From Dryococelus australis (Eukaryota > Arthropoda > Insecta > Phasmatodea > Phasmatidae), in the NCBI GenBank assembly GCA_029891345.1, contig CM056994.1:142064457-142128456 (forward strand): a stretch of DNA of 64,000 bases, given 5' to 3'. Each line of letters starts with the position of its first letter. Position 1 is the stretch's first letter. Below the pieces are notes generated by a model. It saw only the letters and a list, made by a program, of their open reading frames with translations. It did not search any database and was not told the DNA's origin. The position numbers and the translations under genes were made by a program. This document shows, piece by piece, positions 12,330 to 23,609 of this stretch.

Positions 12330-12535
12330 CGGACATAAAGTAGGCTTTTCTTTTAAGAACTATGTCATTAAGGAATGTTTTTCGAAGAAAGGAACTATAA
12401 AAAGATCTAAACAGCAGCGTAAAATACTCACTTAAAATAAGATGTCCGTGAAGTAAAACAAGGCAACGAATTGTATTTAAAAGAATTAGGATATACTGTT
12501 TATAGAAATCGAAGAATTATTTTATGTTGAAGAAC
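12330..12535 (+). pseudogene. Short basic peptide upstream of the major capsid gene, degraded
   Basis: Lysine- and arginine-rich frames (KRSKQQRKILT at about 12405-12435, then YLKELGYTVYR at about 12475-12510) precede the capsid gene. Polintons often have a short basic ORF with a 'K..L..LG' ending just before the major capsid gene. I recall this from pattern only. Confidence 0.35.
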
Positions 12536-12539
12536 TCAT

Positions 12540-13614
12540 CAGCAATGATAATGCAATCACCAATACGGAAATACATGTGTATGAACCATTCCAAGCAGGT
12601 CTGTTCACGTTTCCATCGTAAATAAGGATTTCAATACAAAGTCATTATGTTTACACATTACCGTCGAAACCAAGTTTAAGGTTTAGAGGAAAAATAAAGA
12701 AAACAGCCACTGCAAGTAGCAACTACAAAAATAGCAAGAAATGATGTACTTCATTTAATCGACAGATTTGCATATTTTCTAAATGGAGTGGAAATGATCA
12801 AACACAAGATGATGGAATTATTTCCACGAAAAAGATCTATCCCTCAGGAACTATAAACAATATTTATACAGAGCTCATGGCTGAGTGGAACAATTCAAGT
12901 GATTACCCACTACAAATAAACCCAGGTGGAAAATATAAAGTTGTTTTACAATTAAGTATGGTTTTCGGCTTTGCTGAAGACTACAAACATGTAGTATTAA
13001 ATACTAAACAAGAGTTAATTATTCTATCCTGCAGTACACATTTGAATGCTATATATGATACAGCTAATAATGAGGAAAGTATAACATTTGAATTAAGCAG
13101 TGTGGAATGGTTGATGCCACATATTGAAATTAACACTCGTGAATGTGTAAAGTTTTCAAAATTTATTGAAAAAGGGAAGAATCTAGACATTGCATTGAGA
13201 TCATGGGTTTTTGAGATGTTGCCAACCATACCAACAAAACAAAAATTAATTTGCAATGTGAAATCAAGCTTTTCGTCGGAATAAACAAGATATGTTGTAA
13301 TTTATTTTCAAACAAATCGACAAAACAATTTAAAAGCTGATAGATCAATATTCGATAATTGTGATATGAAAAATATTAAACTGTTTCTAAACAGTCACGC
13401 TTACCTCTATTAGGATTTAAATATGAACTTTGCTAATGGGGAATTCCTTATTTCATATGATGTGTACACAAAGGTTCAGGAAACATATAATAACAAAATC
13501 AGTTCACTAATCCTAGAACCCGAATCATTTAAAACCAGAGGAACATTATTTGTGTTTGATGTAAGCAAACTGGACAACAGAATTACAAATGCCATAATTC
13601 ATTCAGGAATTTAA
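12540..13614 (+). pseudogene. Double-jelly-roll major capsid protein of the Polinton, degraded
   Basis: The best-preserved gene of the element. An uninterrupted frame at 12877-13284 contains GFAEDY (12967), EWLMPHIEI, and ALRSWVFEMLP, the central part of Maverick major capsid proteins. Upstream, near 12690-12790, another frame gives DRFAYFLNGVEM, matching the FLNGVEI element of the N-terminal jelly roll. Downstream, frames near 13300-13400 resemble the region after the central block, and the frame at 13423-13614 (ATG, MNFANGEFLISYDVY) is the C-terminal part. At least two frameshifts and several stops break the gene. The protein would form the trimeric capsomers of an icosahedral shell. Confidence 0.87.
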
Positions 13615-13739
13615 ATTATCACAAATACACCACTTCCAGCAAATATGCAGACTTACGCTTTTATAATTTATAATAGATTGACGTGATAAAATGTAAGATA
13701 TAAGCTGTGGAAAATAATTAATTGAGGCAGTAGACAACG

Positions 13740-14275
13740 AACCATGACTATGATTAGAGGTTTTGCAATGTGCAAGGATTTGAGTCTGCAGGAAAAAATA
13801 TATAAAATAATTAGCTTCCAGTGATATGGAAGAATATACAACTTTATTCAGCTTCAAATCACCATTTGACTGGAAACATCTATCTCTCAAATGGAAGAAA
13901 CTAATAGATGGGTTGGAAACCATCACCATGTTTTAAAATGGGAAAGTGGATGTATAGAGTATCAGAATATTGAAGATATTTGAAAAGATTGCCTAAATAA
14001 TTGTGAAATTTATGTAGTTGGAGTTGAGCAAAAACCAGTTTTTCGAAAGTGTGTATAACAGTAAAGTAATAGATATTAAAAAAAAATACATTTGCCTCTC
14101 ATTCAAACAAATGTGTAAAACATATGGATCTAATTCCAAATTCTTCCCAGAAGAGAAACACTCAAAATTAATGCTATCTAGGGTAATGATGTCATACTGG
14201 GGTGAAACAGACTATGATATTTTCCTCCAAAATAACCAAAGAATATTATTAGAGTTATGCGGCATTATTTAGAAT
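13740..14275 (+). pseudogene. 'HGLxWxxG' family protein, possible exonuclease-like fold, copy A
   Basis: Frames at 13820-13900 read FSFKSPFDWKHLSL. After a frameshift, NHHHVLKWESGCIEY appears (about 13915-13965), followed by IYVVGVEQK, then SKVIDIKKK and LSFKQMCKTYG in the frame ending at 14272. The order FKxPxxW, HGLxWxxG, IYVKGxxK, VIDL is a family I recall from many arthropod genomes and mobile elements. The VIDL and KG elements suggest an RNase H-like exonuclease fold, but that is inference. It follows the capsid gene in the same direction, so it may have been part of the element. Similar relics occur at 39.0 and 43.0 kb. Confidence 0.55.
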
Positions 14276-14280
14276 GAGTG

Positions 14281-16319
14281 AGATTTAATATAAAAAGTAT
14301 TTGATTGTATGTATGTAATCCAATATTTCTCAAAGATGGATTAACATGACAACATAATCATATGCTCATGTATACAGAAATCATAATGTAAATTGAATAT
14401 CAGCAAGTTATACAATGGTGGAATAGGCCATTTAGAGTTTGCTTCAGAAATAAATAATTGTGTCACAACCTGTATTTCATCATGGCTTTATAATTTGTCT
14501 CTTGAAACTGTTGTGAATATATTGTGAATTTACGTGTTTGTTTAGCATGGAAATGTTTGGAGCGGAGTTTATACTTTGCTGAAATACTTTTTTAAGAAAT
14601 TTATACTTGCTCAGTGTTAAAATGATATTTTTTAACAGCGTGTTTGTATATATTTTGTAAATATATATGATGTAAAATGAATCCCTTTTGGAAATTTATT
14701 TAACCTATTCCTTACTAAAAGTGTACTTGTTTTGGTAAGAAAAAAATTTTCTCCCCTGAGAGAGAAAGGGAAAAGCCCTGGAAGAGCACAGTCTGACTGT
14801 TTTTCTATAAATAAGTAAACACTATACTATATTGGGTAATACATGGTTAATATAAGCTGGGTTCGAGTCTCAGTTAGGTCATGTATGACTGTAAGATGGG
14901 AAAATGGAACAACGAACCTAACACTGTTAATTAAAATAATATTAATTGGTTCATGTACATGAAAAACGTAGCTGTGATCAACTATACAGATGTTTAAACT
15001 TAAATGAACAAAGTAAAATTTTCCCAATTAAACGTTATTAATTTCGTAGTGTTTGCCAATATCTCAAGATGTGAAAAAACCTTTACATGTAGAGATCTGA
15101 GGTCTTAGCAGTATGACCTACCCCTGTCCATAACATTCAAGGTTAAATTGCAACGTTTTTTCCAGTAGTACCTACTACAGAAACCGAGATTTCAGAGGTT
15201 GCCAGCCTGAGTCCAATAAACGCCAGCAAAACGCACTTTGGTTTTATTATACCCTGGAGACAACACAGGCTCCTAGCTTTGCATGAAGGAAGCAGACAAG
15301 TACATCTCCATCCCTGGTGGGGAGGGCAGTTCAGGTAAACGATTTTAACCATTATGAACAGCAAGATCAAAATATCTTCCTAACTGTTTGAAATCTCGCG
15401 AGCAAAATATTGTGTCTTCTACTTGATAAAATCAATATTCATGTTGCAAGCTCCATTACGCAGGAAAAAAAATATATACACAAGACGTATATTAAAATTG
15501 AACACATATTTATGAAACAAGTTTTTACTTGCCCATTCTCACCAAGCTTAACAAAAAGTTTTCAAAATGTCTTAAAAAATATAATTTAGTTTTGATCATA
15601 TTTAATTAATGTTAGGGTACATTTCGGAAAATATCCATATATGGTTGGCATAAATATGATAAACAATATACTGATTAATACAACTGGAATTTATTTACTC
15701 AAATTTGATCGTAACATGTCTCTTAATTTAGATAAGGTATATTGTTAATAAAAAAAATATTTTTTAAAGATTCAAGTAATCTAAGAGAAGCTTAGAAAGG
15801 GATTATAACATGAGTGAATGGTTTATTATGGATAATATTATTTTCTTCTTTTTCTATAAACCTTACATCATTTTATTAAATATGTTTATCTCTAATACAT
15901 TGCTATTCATTTTAATGGATTATTAATTAAACTTTATTTATTTGTTATGATTTAGAAGTTATTTTAGTGATAAAATTAATGTTGTTCATTTCTTCGAGGA
16001 TGAACTTTGGCAGAGAGGTTTGTCTCCGAAGTTGGGGGTGCTGGCTTGAATATATTTGAAAATTGTTGGCACGGAAGAGAGGGGAATGGGTGTTTGGACT
16101 TCTTACTTCTGGTTGGAGGGGAGAAATCAGCCTTCTCGAGCATTTTACCTAGAAATTATACATTTTTTTTTAAATAGGGCTTCCGCCTTTACACCCCTTC
16201 CACTTTTTGCATTTGTTTGTCAGTTCGATTCGCTTGGCGATGTCACACTCGTATAAATATTTCTATCTTGGCTTATCTATGCATGATTTCAACATGGAAC
16301 TCGAAGATTTTAATTGGAA
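14281..16319. other. AT-rich stretch downstream of the Polinton relic, no gene seen
   Basis: No coding frame of interest on either strand. A GGGTTCGAGTCT phrase at 14859-14870 resembles a tRNA B-box, but the upstream A-box is poor. The frame at 16056-16256 has no recognisable domain. Confidence 0.4.
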
Positions 16320-16559
16320 TTAGGCAAAAAAATTATTTGATTTTTTGATGTTTGACGAAGAAAATTGATCTAGTCTACAGCTACTGCTCTTGTCAACACC
16401 TTCAACATCGAGAGCAGTGACGTGTACGCTGATGGCTCCAACAGTGACGCCTTCGACATCGAAACCAAGTATATTTAAAGCTGCATTAACAAGACTGATA
16501 GTCATGCCTTCCACGTCGAGATTTGCAACAACGTTGAGGTCTGCAACAACGTCGAGATA

Positions 16560-17335
16560 TGCAACGTCAATCTCTACGCCTGCGACACCGAGGGCTACAA
16601 CAGCGTTCGCGATATCGAGGACCGCAGAGGCACCTGCGATGCCGAGGGCTACAGCGGTATCTACGATGCCAAAGACCGAAGCAGCACCTGCGACGCCGAG
16701 GGCTGCTGCGACACCAGTGACGCCGAGGGCTGCAGTGCCGCCCTCGATTCCGAGGGCTACTGCGGCACCTGCGACTCCGAGGGCTGCAGTGCCGCCTGCG
16801 ATTCCGAGGGCTGCAGGGACACCTGCGATGCCGAGGGCTGCAGTGCCGCCCTCGATTCCGAGGGCTACTGCGGCACCTGCGACGCCGAGGGCTGCAGTGC
16901 CGCCTGCGATTCCGAGGGCTGCAGGGACACCTGCGACGCCGAGGGCTGCAGTGCCGCCCTCGATTCCGAGGGCTACTGCGGCACCTGCGACGCCGAGGGC
17001 TGCAGTGCCGCCTGCGATTCCGAGGGCTACTGCGGCACCTGCGACGCCGAGGGCTGCAGCGGTACCTGCGACGCCGAGGGCTGCAGTGCCTGCGACGTCG
17101 AGGGCTGCAGCGTTACCTGCGACGCCGAGGGCTGCAGTGCCTGCGACGCCGAGGGCTGCAGCGGTAACTGCGACGCCGAGGGCTGCAGTGCCGCCTGCGA
17201 TTCCGAGGACTGCAGCGGTACCTGCGACGCCGAGGGCTGCAGTGCCTGCGACGCCGAGGGCTGCAGTGCCGCCTGCGATTCCGAGGGCTACTGCGGCGCC
17301 TGCGATGCCGAGGACTGCAGGGACACCTGCGACGC
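16560..17335. repeat. GC-rich minisatellite with open frames on both strands
   Basis: A 24-33-bp unit built on GCCGAGGGCTGCAGTG, alternating with GATTCCGAGGGCTACTG, is repeated about 25 times. The minus-strand frame 16320-17393 (357 codons) gives a hydrophobic repeat of the type AALGVAG/VALGIAG. The plus frame 16390-17448 (352 codons, TTG at its start) gives ATPRAAVPPAIPRA. A third plus frame gives a cysteine-rich CDAEGCSA/CDSEGYCG repeat and is open from about 16475 to beyond 17330. Less regular, related motifs extend left to about 16390. Units differ mostly at the codon GAC/GAT plus the following base. Expansion of a coding repeat or a non-coding minisatellite are both possible. Confidence 0.75.
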
Positions 17336-17849
17336 CAACCTCAACATCTTCAACATTAAGATTGGAACCTCTAGTTTTATCATCAGTTATCAAAACAGGT
17401 GAGATGCGTATACAAAAACCAGCAATGTGTTCCGCTGCAATCCACTGAATTTAATATCAAATCGTGTGCAGGAAGAAATTAAAAAACAAAAACTAGTTAT
17501 ATCAAGATTTGTGAGATTTTATAGTTCTTTTTTGTGATTTCACCCGAGTCAAGTTTACCATCTTCTGAATTATTGTTATCATCTGAAACACCATAGCAAA
17601 AATAATTTCACAACCCCCTCCTTCTTTAATATTTTCACCACAGGTTATTATTTATACTCCTATAACATCACCAATAACATCTACCCAAAGGCCTGTTGTT
17701 GCGGTTATGAAACGGAAATGCAGCTTATCTGTTAACTCTAGACGAAAATGTTTATGAAAATTAAATTTCAAACTTACAGCGATGGTTTCTGATGAGCATT
17801 AATTTAATCTTTTTTTTACAGTTAAGTAATTAAAAGTATAAAGTTGTAA

Positions 17850-18240
17850 TGATTTCAAAGAACAATCATTCAAATCGATCAAATGTGTTACGATTTTTTT
17901 TAAGACTTGTTTTACATTTTCTAAGACCAATCATTCAATTTGATAAAAAGTTTTACGTCTACAAAGACTTGTTTTACAATTTCAAAGACAAATCATTCAA
18001 TTTTATAAAAAGATTTTCGATTCTAAAGACTTGTTTTTCAATTTCAGAGACCAGTTTTTCCAATTAATATAAAATTTAATGATTCTAAACACTCGTTTTA
18101 CAAATTCAAACACCAATCATTCGATTTCAAAACCAATTATTCAATTTAACACAATTTTAACGATTCTAAAGACTTGTTTTACAAATTCAAAGACCAATCA
18201 TTCGATTTCAAATACCCATCATTCAATTTGATGAAAAGTT
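17850..18240 (+). repeat. AT-rich tandem array, period about 60-65 bp
   Basis: The phrase AAGACTTGTTTTACA, followed by TTCAAAGAC and CAATCATTCAATTT, then a GATAAAAAGTTTTACG-like spacer, recurs about six times with substitutions. The short open frame at 17849-18067 is a by-product of this array. Confidence 0.75.
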
Positions 18241-18404
18241 CTTTCCAGTCTTAAGGATTTTGTTAAAAGTTTAACGAAGTTCATTAAAATGTTGTAACGA
18301 TTTTATGAAAAATTTAATGAATTAGTATGTTAATGTTAGAAAGTTTTAATAAACATTACTATTTGAATCATAAAATAACTTATGATTTTCTTTCATAAAA
18401 TACT

Positions 18405-18835
18405 CTGTTGCGATTTTTTTTTTTTTTTTTACAATTTTATGATGTAAGATGGCGTTTTTTGTTAAAGAGCTTGTAAAGATTTCACACGTAATGGTAAAAA
18501 CCACTAATGATTTTCTATCGTAATATATTCTGTTGTGATAAATTTTTTTACAATTTTATGATGTAAGATAGTGTTTTTTTGTTAAAGAGCTTGTATGCCT
18601 TTCACACAATATGGTATAAATTACTAATGATTTCTATTGTTACATACTCTTTTTTGTGATAATTTTTTTTACAAATTTATGATGCATGATGATGTTTTTT
18701 GTTAAAGAGCTTGTAGGGCTTTCACACGTAATGGTATATATGATTAATGATTTTCTGTCTTAACATTCTCTGTGATGGTAATTTTTTCAAAATAATTTAA
18801 TATGTAAGATGGTGTTTTTGGTTAAAGACTTGGCT
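18405..18835 (+). repeat. AT-rich tandem array, period about 120 bp
   Basis: Four imperfect copies of a unit containing a T-run, ACAATTTTATGATGTAAGAT, GTTAAAGAGCTTGTA, TTTCACACGTAATGGTA and ACTAATGATTTTCTAT. Copies begin near 18413, 18534, 18655 and 18775. Confidence 0.78.
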
Positions 18836-20459
18836 TCCATTACTACTATGTTTGATGTGAATATATAAAGAAATAGTTTTACGAAAATTAAGTAAGCAGT
18901 GTGTTATGATTTTTTTTAAAGAAAATGATATTTAATAATAAAATTTTTTTTGCTAAAAATAAATAGCGCGTGTCTTGTTATTTATTTTTTTAAGTACCTC
19001 ATGCGCATTTTTTTAAAAATAATAACTAAACCTTGATGGTAACAGGCTAATTATCTGTCATGAAAGAAACCTGCACTGTAATAAATGAGTTATTGCAAAG
19101 AAACGAGGCAGCAGGTGAAAACGTTCGTCCACTCAGACTGCTTAAATTTAGTGTTCGTGTAGGAGACATAATGTCCTGCTGGCCAATTTTTTGTGACATC
19201 TCAGGGGGACATATTGAAAGCAAGCCCCGAATACCTTTTCAGATGCAGTTACAAAAAGACCTCTGACTGTCCTTGCCTACAAGAAAGATTCTCCAGCTAT
19301 AACTGTTACGTCTGCAACGAACAGAATCCTTGCGAACGTTTTAAATATAAAAAATATTTCGTTTTACATACACACAGATTACAGTTCATCAAGATCCATC
19401 ACGACGCTGTCTGGTGAAGAAAACGAAGACAAAAATTAATATATTAAAAGTATAAAGTGTTTTTTAAATAAAAATAAAATTCAACTCTCTCACAAAAATG
19501 AGTTCTTCTACTTGCAAGAGTCTGACCTACACTTCGACGCAAGCAGACTTTTTTTAAACAAATCATTTGTGGTAAGATTTTCTATCGTTAATTAGTTTCT
19601 TGCAGATCATTACATATTTAACTTATCAGCACAGACGTGCACTATTGCGTTAGTCAAATGTTGTTGGAAAATGGGAATAAAGTTTAAAATGTCTTGTAAG
19701 ATTGCTGGTAACGGGGGAAAAAAATGGTGCAAAATGGTTTTTATTTTTTAATAGAATTTATTATGTGTTAAAAATAGTTGGAACATATTTCTTAGCGATG
19801 AAGCAAATAAAGTTTTATAGGCGGGAGTTGTGAAATTTTTTAATTTGCTGGGAAAGCGTCAACCTCTTGCGTCTCGAAATGTAGGGCCAAGATTCAGTGT
19901 CCGAGCGAAAATAACAGTCTGTAGTGAGGAGGGGAAATAGCCCAGGTCAGTTCCAAATCTGCTAATGTCTCCCTAGGGTTGGTTTGACCTTGAAGCAAGC
20001 CTCCGTTCATATCCGAGGCAACGCCCTGGCGGTGAAGGGAGCGGGAACGGCCAGTTCCCAAGATATCCGAAAAACGTGTCACTTGAGTGCTGTATGAGGA
20101 GGGGGTAGTGCGTAGCTTTAAATCGATAGCACACTACGTGGACAGGGGCAGTCAACCGAAAAAAATAAAACACTTTCTGATCTTGAGGAGGGCGGGTATA
20201 AGCACCGCGTTGGAAGGGCAGTTCTTGGGCGGTGTGGGCAAAGGGGGTGTTTGCCGCTAAACAGGTTCTTGCAGTGTTTGAACGATACCAACTACAGATG
20301 TGGCATATTTTTTTTCTTAGAGGTATAATCCACAAGTTTGAAAATCTTTCCCTGACCCTATTGAAACCACGTAACAGTATATGGTCTTCGGTAGGCGTGC
20401 AAAATATTGTGTCAATTTATTTAATTATTCCAGAACGCTGACCAAATAATCATTTTACT
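18836..20459. other. No supported gene; small coding-like scraps
   Basis: Overlapping short frames at 19060-19266 and 19193-19417 carry a SYNCYVCNEQNPC cysteine cluster, but no domain can be named and they lack neighbours. A GC-richer block at about 19890-20250 has overlapping minus-strand frames with no recognisable product. Confidence 0.3.
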
Positions 20460-23400
20460 CACCTGACTGTACTTTGCAAAAAATACGGCAAATGAGGATA
20501 TTTGTATGCATATCGGTTTATTGATCCTCGAAATTTGGCATAAAATCTGCATTATTCGTGTGAAGATCTTTACAAATAGAAGACAAAATGTTTATTTATT
20601 AACACATTCAATTATTGTCATAGATACATTATACAAAATTTAAAAATGTTATATAGTTGCGTAAATATTTCACACTAAACAAAAAATATTTTTATAGGTG
20701 TCATTGATAAAACAAAATACTAACATTCGTAAAACATATAAATTACTGTAGCGTACCACAGTAAAATATTTTCGGCAAATTGGAAACAAATTGGTTGATT
20801 GTTTCCCGAGACATGGCATAAAAATTACATTATTTCATGTGGGGCTATGTTACAAAATGGCGGAGAAATGAGACTTTGCATAGTCCATTTGGGTGGACAT
20901 TACTGATATTTTTCGCATACAAAGTTATGTTGAAAATTTTTTTGCAATTTCGTAAATAAAAAATTCGGGGCAAAAATGTTCATACTCTCGCCATTTTGAA
21001 AATATGTGCGTCTGACGCTATACAAGTTTATCAGTTGGAATGGCCGTGCCCAAGTACTTGGTTGTTTTACCGGTCATCAAATAATTTTACAAAATGGCGT
21101 ACAAAATAAATCATGCTAAATGTTGTTCACGAAAAACTGAGTACTTTTGAAATCAAACTTATAACAAGTCACTGCCCCTACCAGCTTTTTTTAAACACTC
21201 ACGCTGATGATATTCCCCCAGTAAAGTTGGTTACGATGGATGGAAAAGAGTTCCATATAGCTACGTCGAATAAAAAGTGTTAAGTAACCATTTGTGTCGA
21301 ATTAAATTATTTATTTCGCTTTCTGTTGTGTTAGTTTATCAAAGTGCCGATTGAAAATACTTTCCTAATTATTTCATAACTTGATTGGACCGATGCATGA
21401 ATAAAGTGATGAGGCCCATGGCAATGTTAATTTCACATAAACTGTAAGACTACACGACATGCATACAAGCAGATCGACAGCAGGGTTTTCAAAAGTGATC
21501 ATTTTACCTTGGTTGGATCATTTTACATACAGCCAGCATTTGAAGGTTCATTGGAATTAATTACATGATTTCTGCGATATAGCATACAAAACTAAAAAAG
21601 CTATATGACTATGTTTTTAAATAGTAATTATGACATACTTGAAACATATTTATAAATACCAAATGTATTAGTACAACTTGTTTGCCAAATTTGGTAAGAA
21701 TTTGTCAAATGTTTCCTGAGAAATTACATAAAACTTAATTAATTCATATAACGTTTTCTTACAATATGGCTGACAAAAGTGTTTGTGGTTTGGCTTATGT
21801 GGTTTTTGTAATATATACTGTTAGTGTACGAAACTTGGTTGAAATTGGTCAAATGGTGTGGTAGTTTTTCCAAATGATGCCTCCCATTCCAAAACTCGCT
21901 AACTAACTCCATTTTTTTAGTGAAATTAATTTATCCACTGCACTTGGTACATCTTCAACAGGGCTAGCTAATAAAGTAAAAATACTGTTCCTCAAGATGT
22001 CAATACCGATTGAAATAGTGGTTCGAAATTCGGTCATAACTCCAGAACTCGCTAACTCTATCGTCGATATCGTTCCAAAACCGATATATTTGAGTAGCCA
22101 ATTAATGTAATTCATTGGAGTCATGTGATGTGATATTCTACGGCCTGTCTTCCAAAGTGATTTATGGTTGGTGTGTTGAATTTTTCGTGTTGTTATTACT
22201 GTTACTAACGTAATTAAAACAACATATTATAAAAAAAATTATTGTGACAGAACTGCAACACATTCCCGTGAAGAGGAAGGACGAACAAGAACGAGTGATG
22301 CGAGTAAAAGGGATAAAACCATTCCGAAAATGAAAAAGTGTGTATGAGTGTTGTGACAATGAGAGATCAACACAAAGTGACGCTTGTGGCGGCAGAGATA
22401 GTTTGTATTGTAAACACACTCATGTTAGTCAAAACGTGTTTGTTCTTTACCATTCAATGCATTTTCCTCTTTTCAGGAATTACGTACCAATAAGTGTTTT
22501 GTTATTGCAGACCAATTGGTGTGGTGATTCTATAACATCATTTCATGAATTTTGCTGTAGATTAAGTGCTGCATTATACAGTAACTACGTTTAGTAATTT
22601 TCATAATTATTTCCTTTTCATACTGCTCATTCTTTAAGCATATGTTTAACAATTGGTTTGCAATTGGGGAGCAATGACGATTCACTTTACTTGAGCGGTA
22701 ATTCATAAACTACCCTTTTCCACATACTGTCATTCCATTACTTTACATCTCCATTCCGTCATTCCAAAACTTCTTAACTCCATAACACTTTTTAACTTTT
22801 CACAGAATTCCTTACATGTATTTATGCATGATTAGTACAGACTCACCAGTAATGTCATCTTAAGATGCTCGAGTGATTTGTGCTGCTGGTAAATTTTATA
22901 GTACACTGAAAACAGTCTTTTGTGTTTTCCTGAACATTTTCCTCAAGCGAAGTTAGCAAGTTTTGGTATGGGAGGCCTCAAATAAACCTAATATATATGT
23001 ATAGATATATTTATATATAGAATGAGTGTAATACATTTCTATTATTTATATTTACCTGGGGTATTATTGTATTAATAACGTGCTTAATTTGACAAAAAAA
23101 TTGGGCGACTATTTTTCAAGTTATAGCATAAATGCTTTATTTTTTAATGTGGCACTATCTTCCAAAATGTCAGACCTACAACTGTATTCGCCTGTGAATT
23201 AAATGCTTTCGCCTTGCGCTGTCAGCATTCAAAATTTTGTTTAAATCTGTTGAGTGTTTTCTGAGATATGACATAACAACTTCAATATTGAAATGGCCGC
23301 CATTTTGATAGTAATAGCTTGTCGTGGTCTACAAGTATAAAAGTCAGGTGTAGTTACTGAGTACCATATGCGTACTGAGTTTGGTGAAATTCGGTTAAGG

Positions 23401-23527
23401 CGTTCAACAATTTAAATGGTGGACACATTCGTGCACACACACCTACACATACACGCCAATTCAAACACAGACAAACAGGCACAAAGGTGATCTAATCAGA
23501 CTATCTTTCCATCGAAAAGTAGGCTTA
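20460..23527 (+). mobile_element. Dispersed repeat family with ~280-bp internal units, copy 1 (Helitron-like end)
   Basis: Degenerate units recur in one direction. Each holds TTTGCCAAATTTGGTAAGAA, a CGAGATAT phrase, TGTGGCACTAT with TTACAAAATGGCGGA, and GCCATTTTGAAAATA. The final unit (about 23080-23430) ends in CACACACAC/ACACA simple sequence and a small hairpin CTTTCCATCGAAAAG at 23505-23519. The same unit order and the same ending occur at 31.09-32.49 kb. No coding capacity. The copy is split by the TIR element at 21876-22979. Confidence 0.68.
21876..22979. mobile_element. Non-autonomous TIR DNA transposon with AAAT target duplication
   Basis: The left end reads GATGCCTCCCATTCCAAAAC and continues with TCGCTAACT. 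The right end is its imperfect reverse complement (reading inward, GAGGCCTCCCATACCAAAAC then TTGCTAACT). Both sides are flanked by AAAT (21872-21875 and 22980-22983), a plausible 4-bp target duplication. The element is about 1.1 kb and sits inside the ~280-bp-unit repeat. A minus-strand frame of 73 codons (21903-22124, ending DVPSAVDKLISLKKWS) has no recognisable domain. A related CATTCCAAAACTTCTTAACTC phrase also lies inside the element near 22753. Confidence 0.7.
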
Positions 23528-23609
23528 AAGTAGAGTTATATGAAGTAATGATATTGCCAAACAATCACCACATCCTCACTTACATCGTCCTCTTTAGTGT
23601 GTTCACTTT

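Larger units (their letters stand above)
7690..14280. mobile_element. Decayed Maverick/Polinton (adintovirus-like) element, coding core
   Basis: At least nine consecutive degraded frames match proteins known to travel together in Maverick/Polinton elements. On the minus strand these are the integrase, a 'DTTFGVYR' protein, a fibre-like coiled protein and an A32-type packaging ATPase. On the plus strand they are a phospholipase A2 domain, a pVI/pX-like leader, an adenain-like protease, a penton-like minor capsid protein and a double-jelly-roll major capsid protein. The two blocks diverge from about 10.5-10.64 kb, the usual arrangement for a shared promoter region. All frames carry stops or frameshifts, so this is an old inactive copy. 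Terminal repeats and target-site duplications were not found, so the true ends are unknown. No DNA polymerase B is visible within the core. Confidence 0.88.

Noticed and set aside
14820..14885. tRNA gene suggested by GGGTTCGAGTCT
   Set aside because: No acceptable A-box or acceptor stem; at most an eroded SINE.
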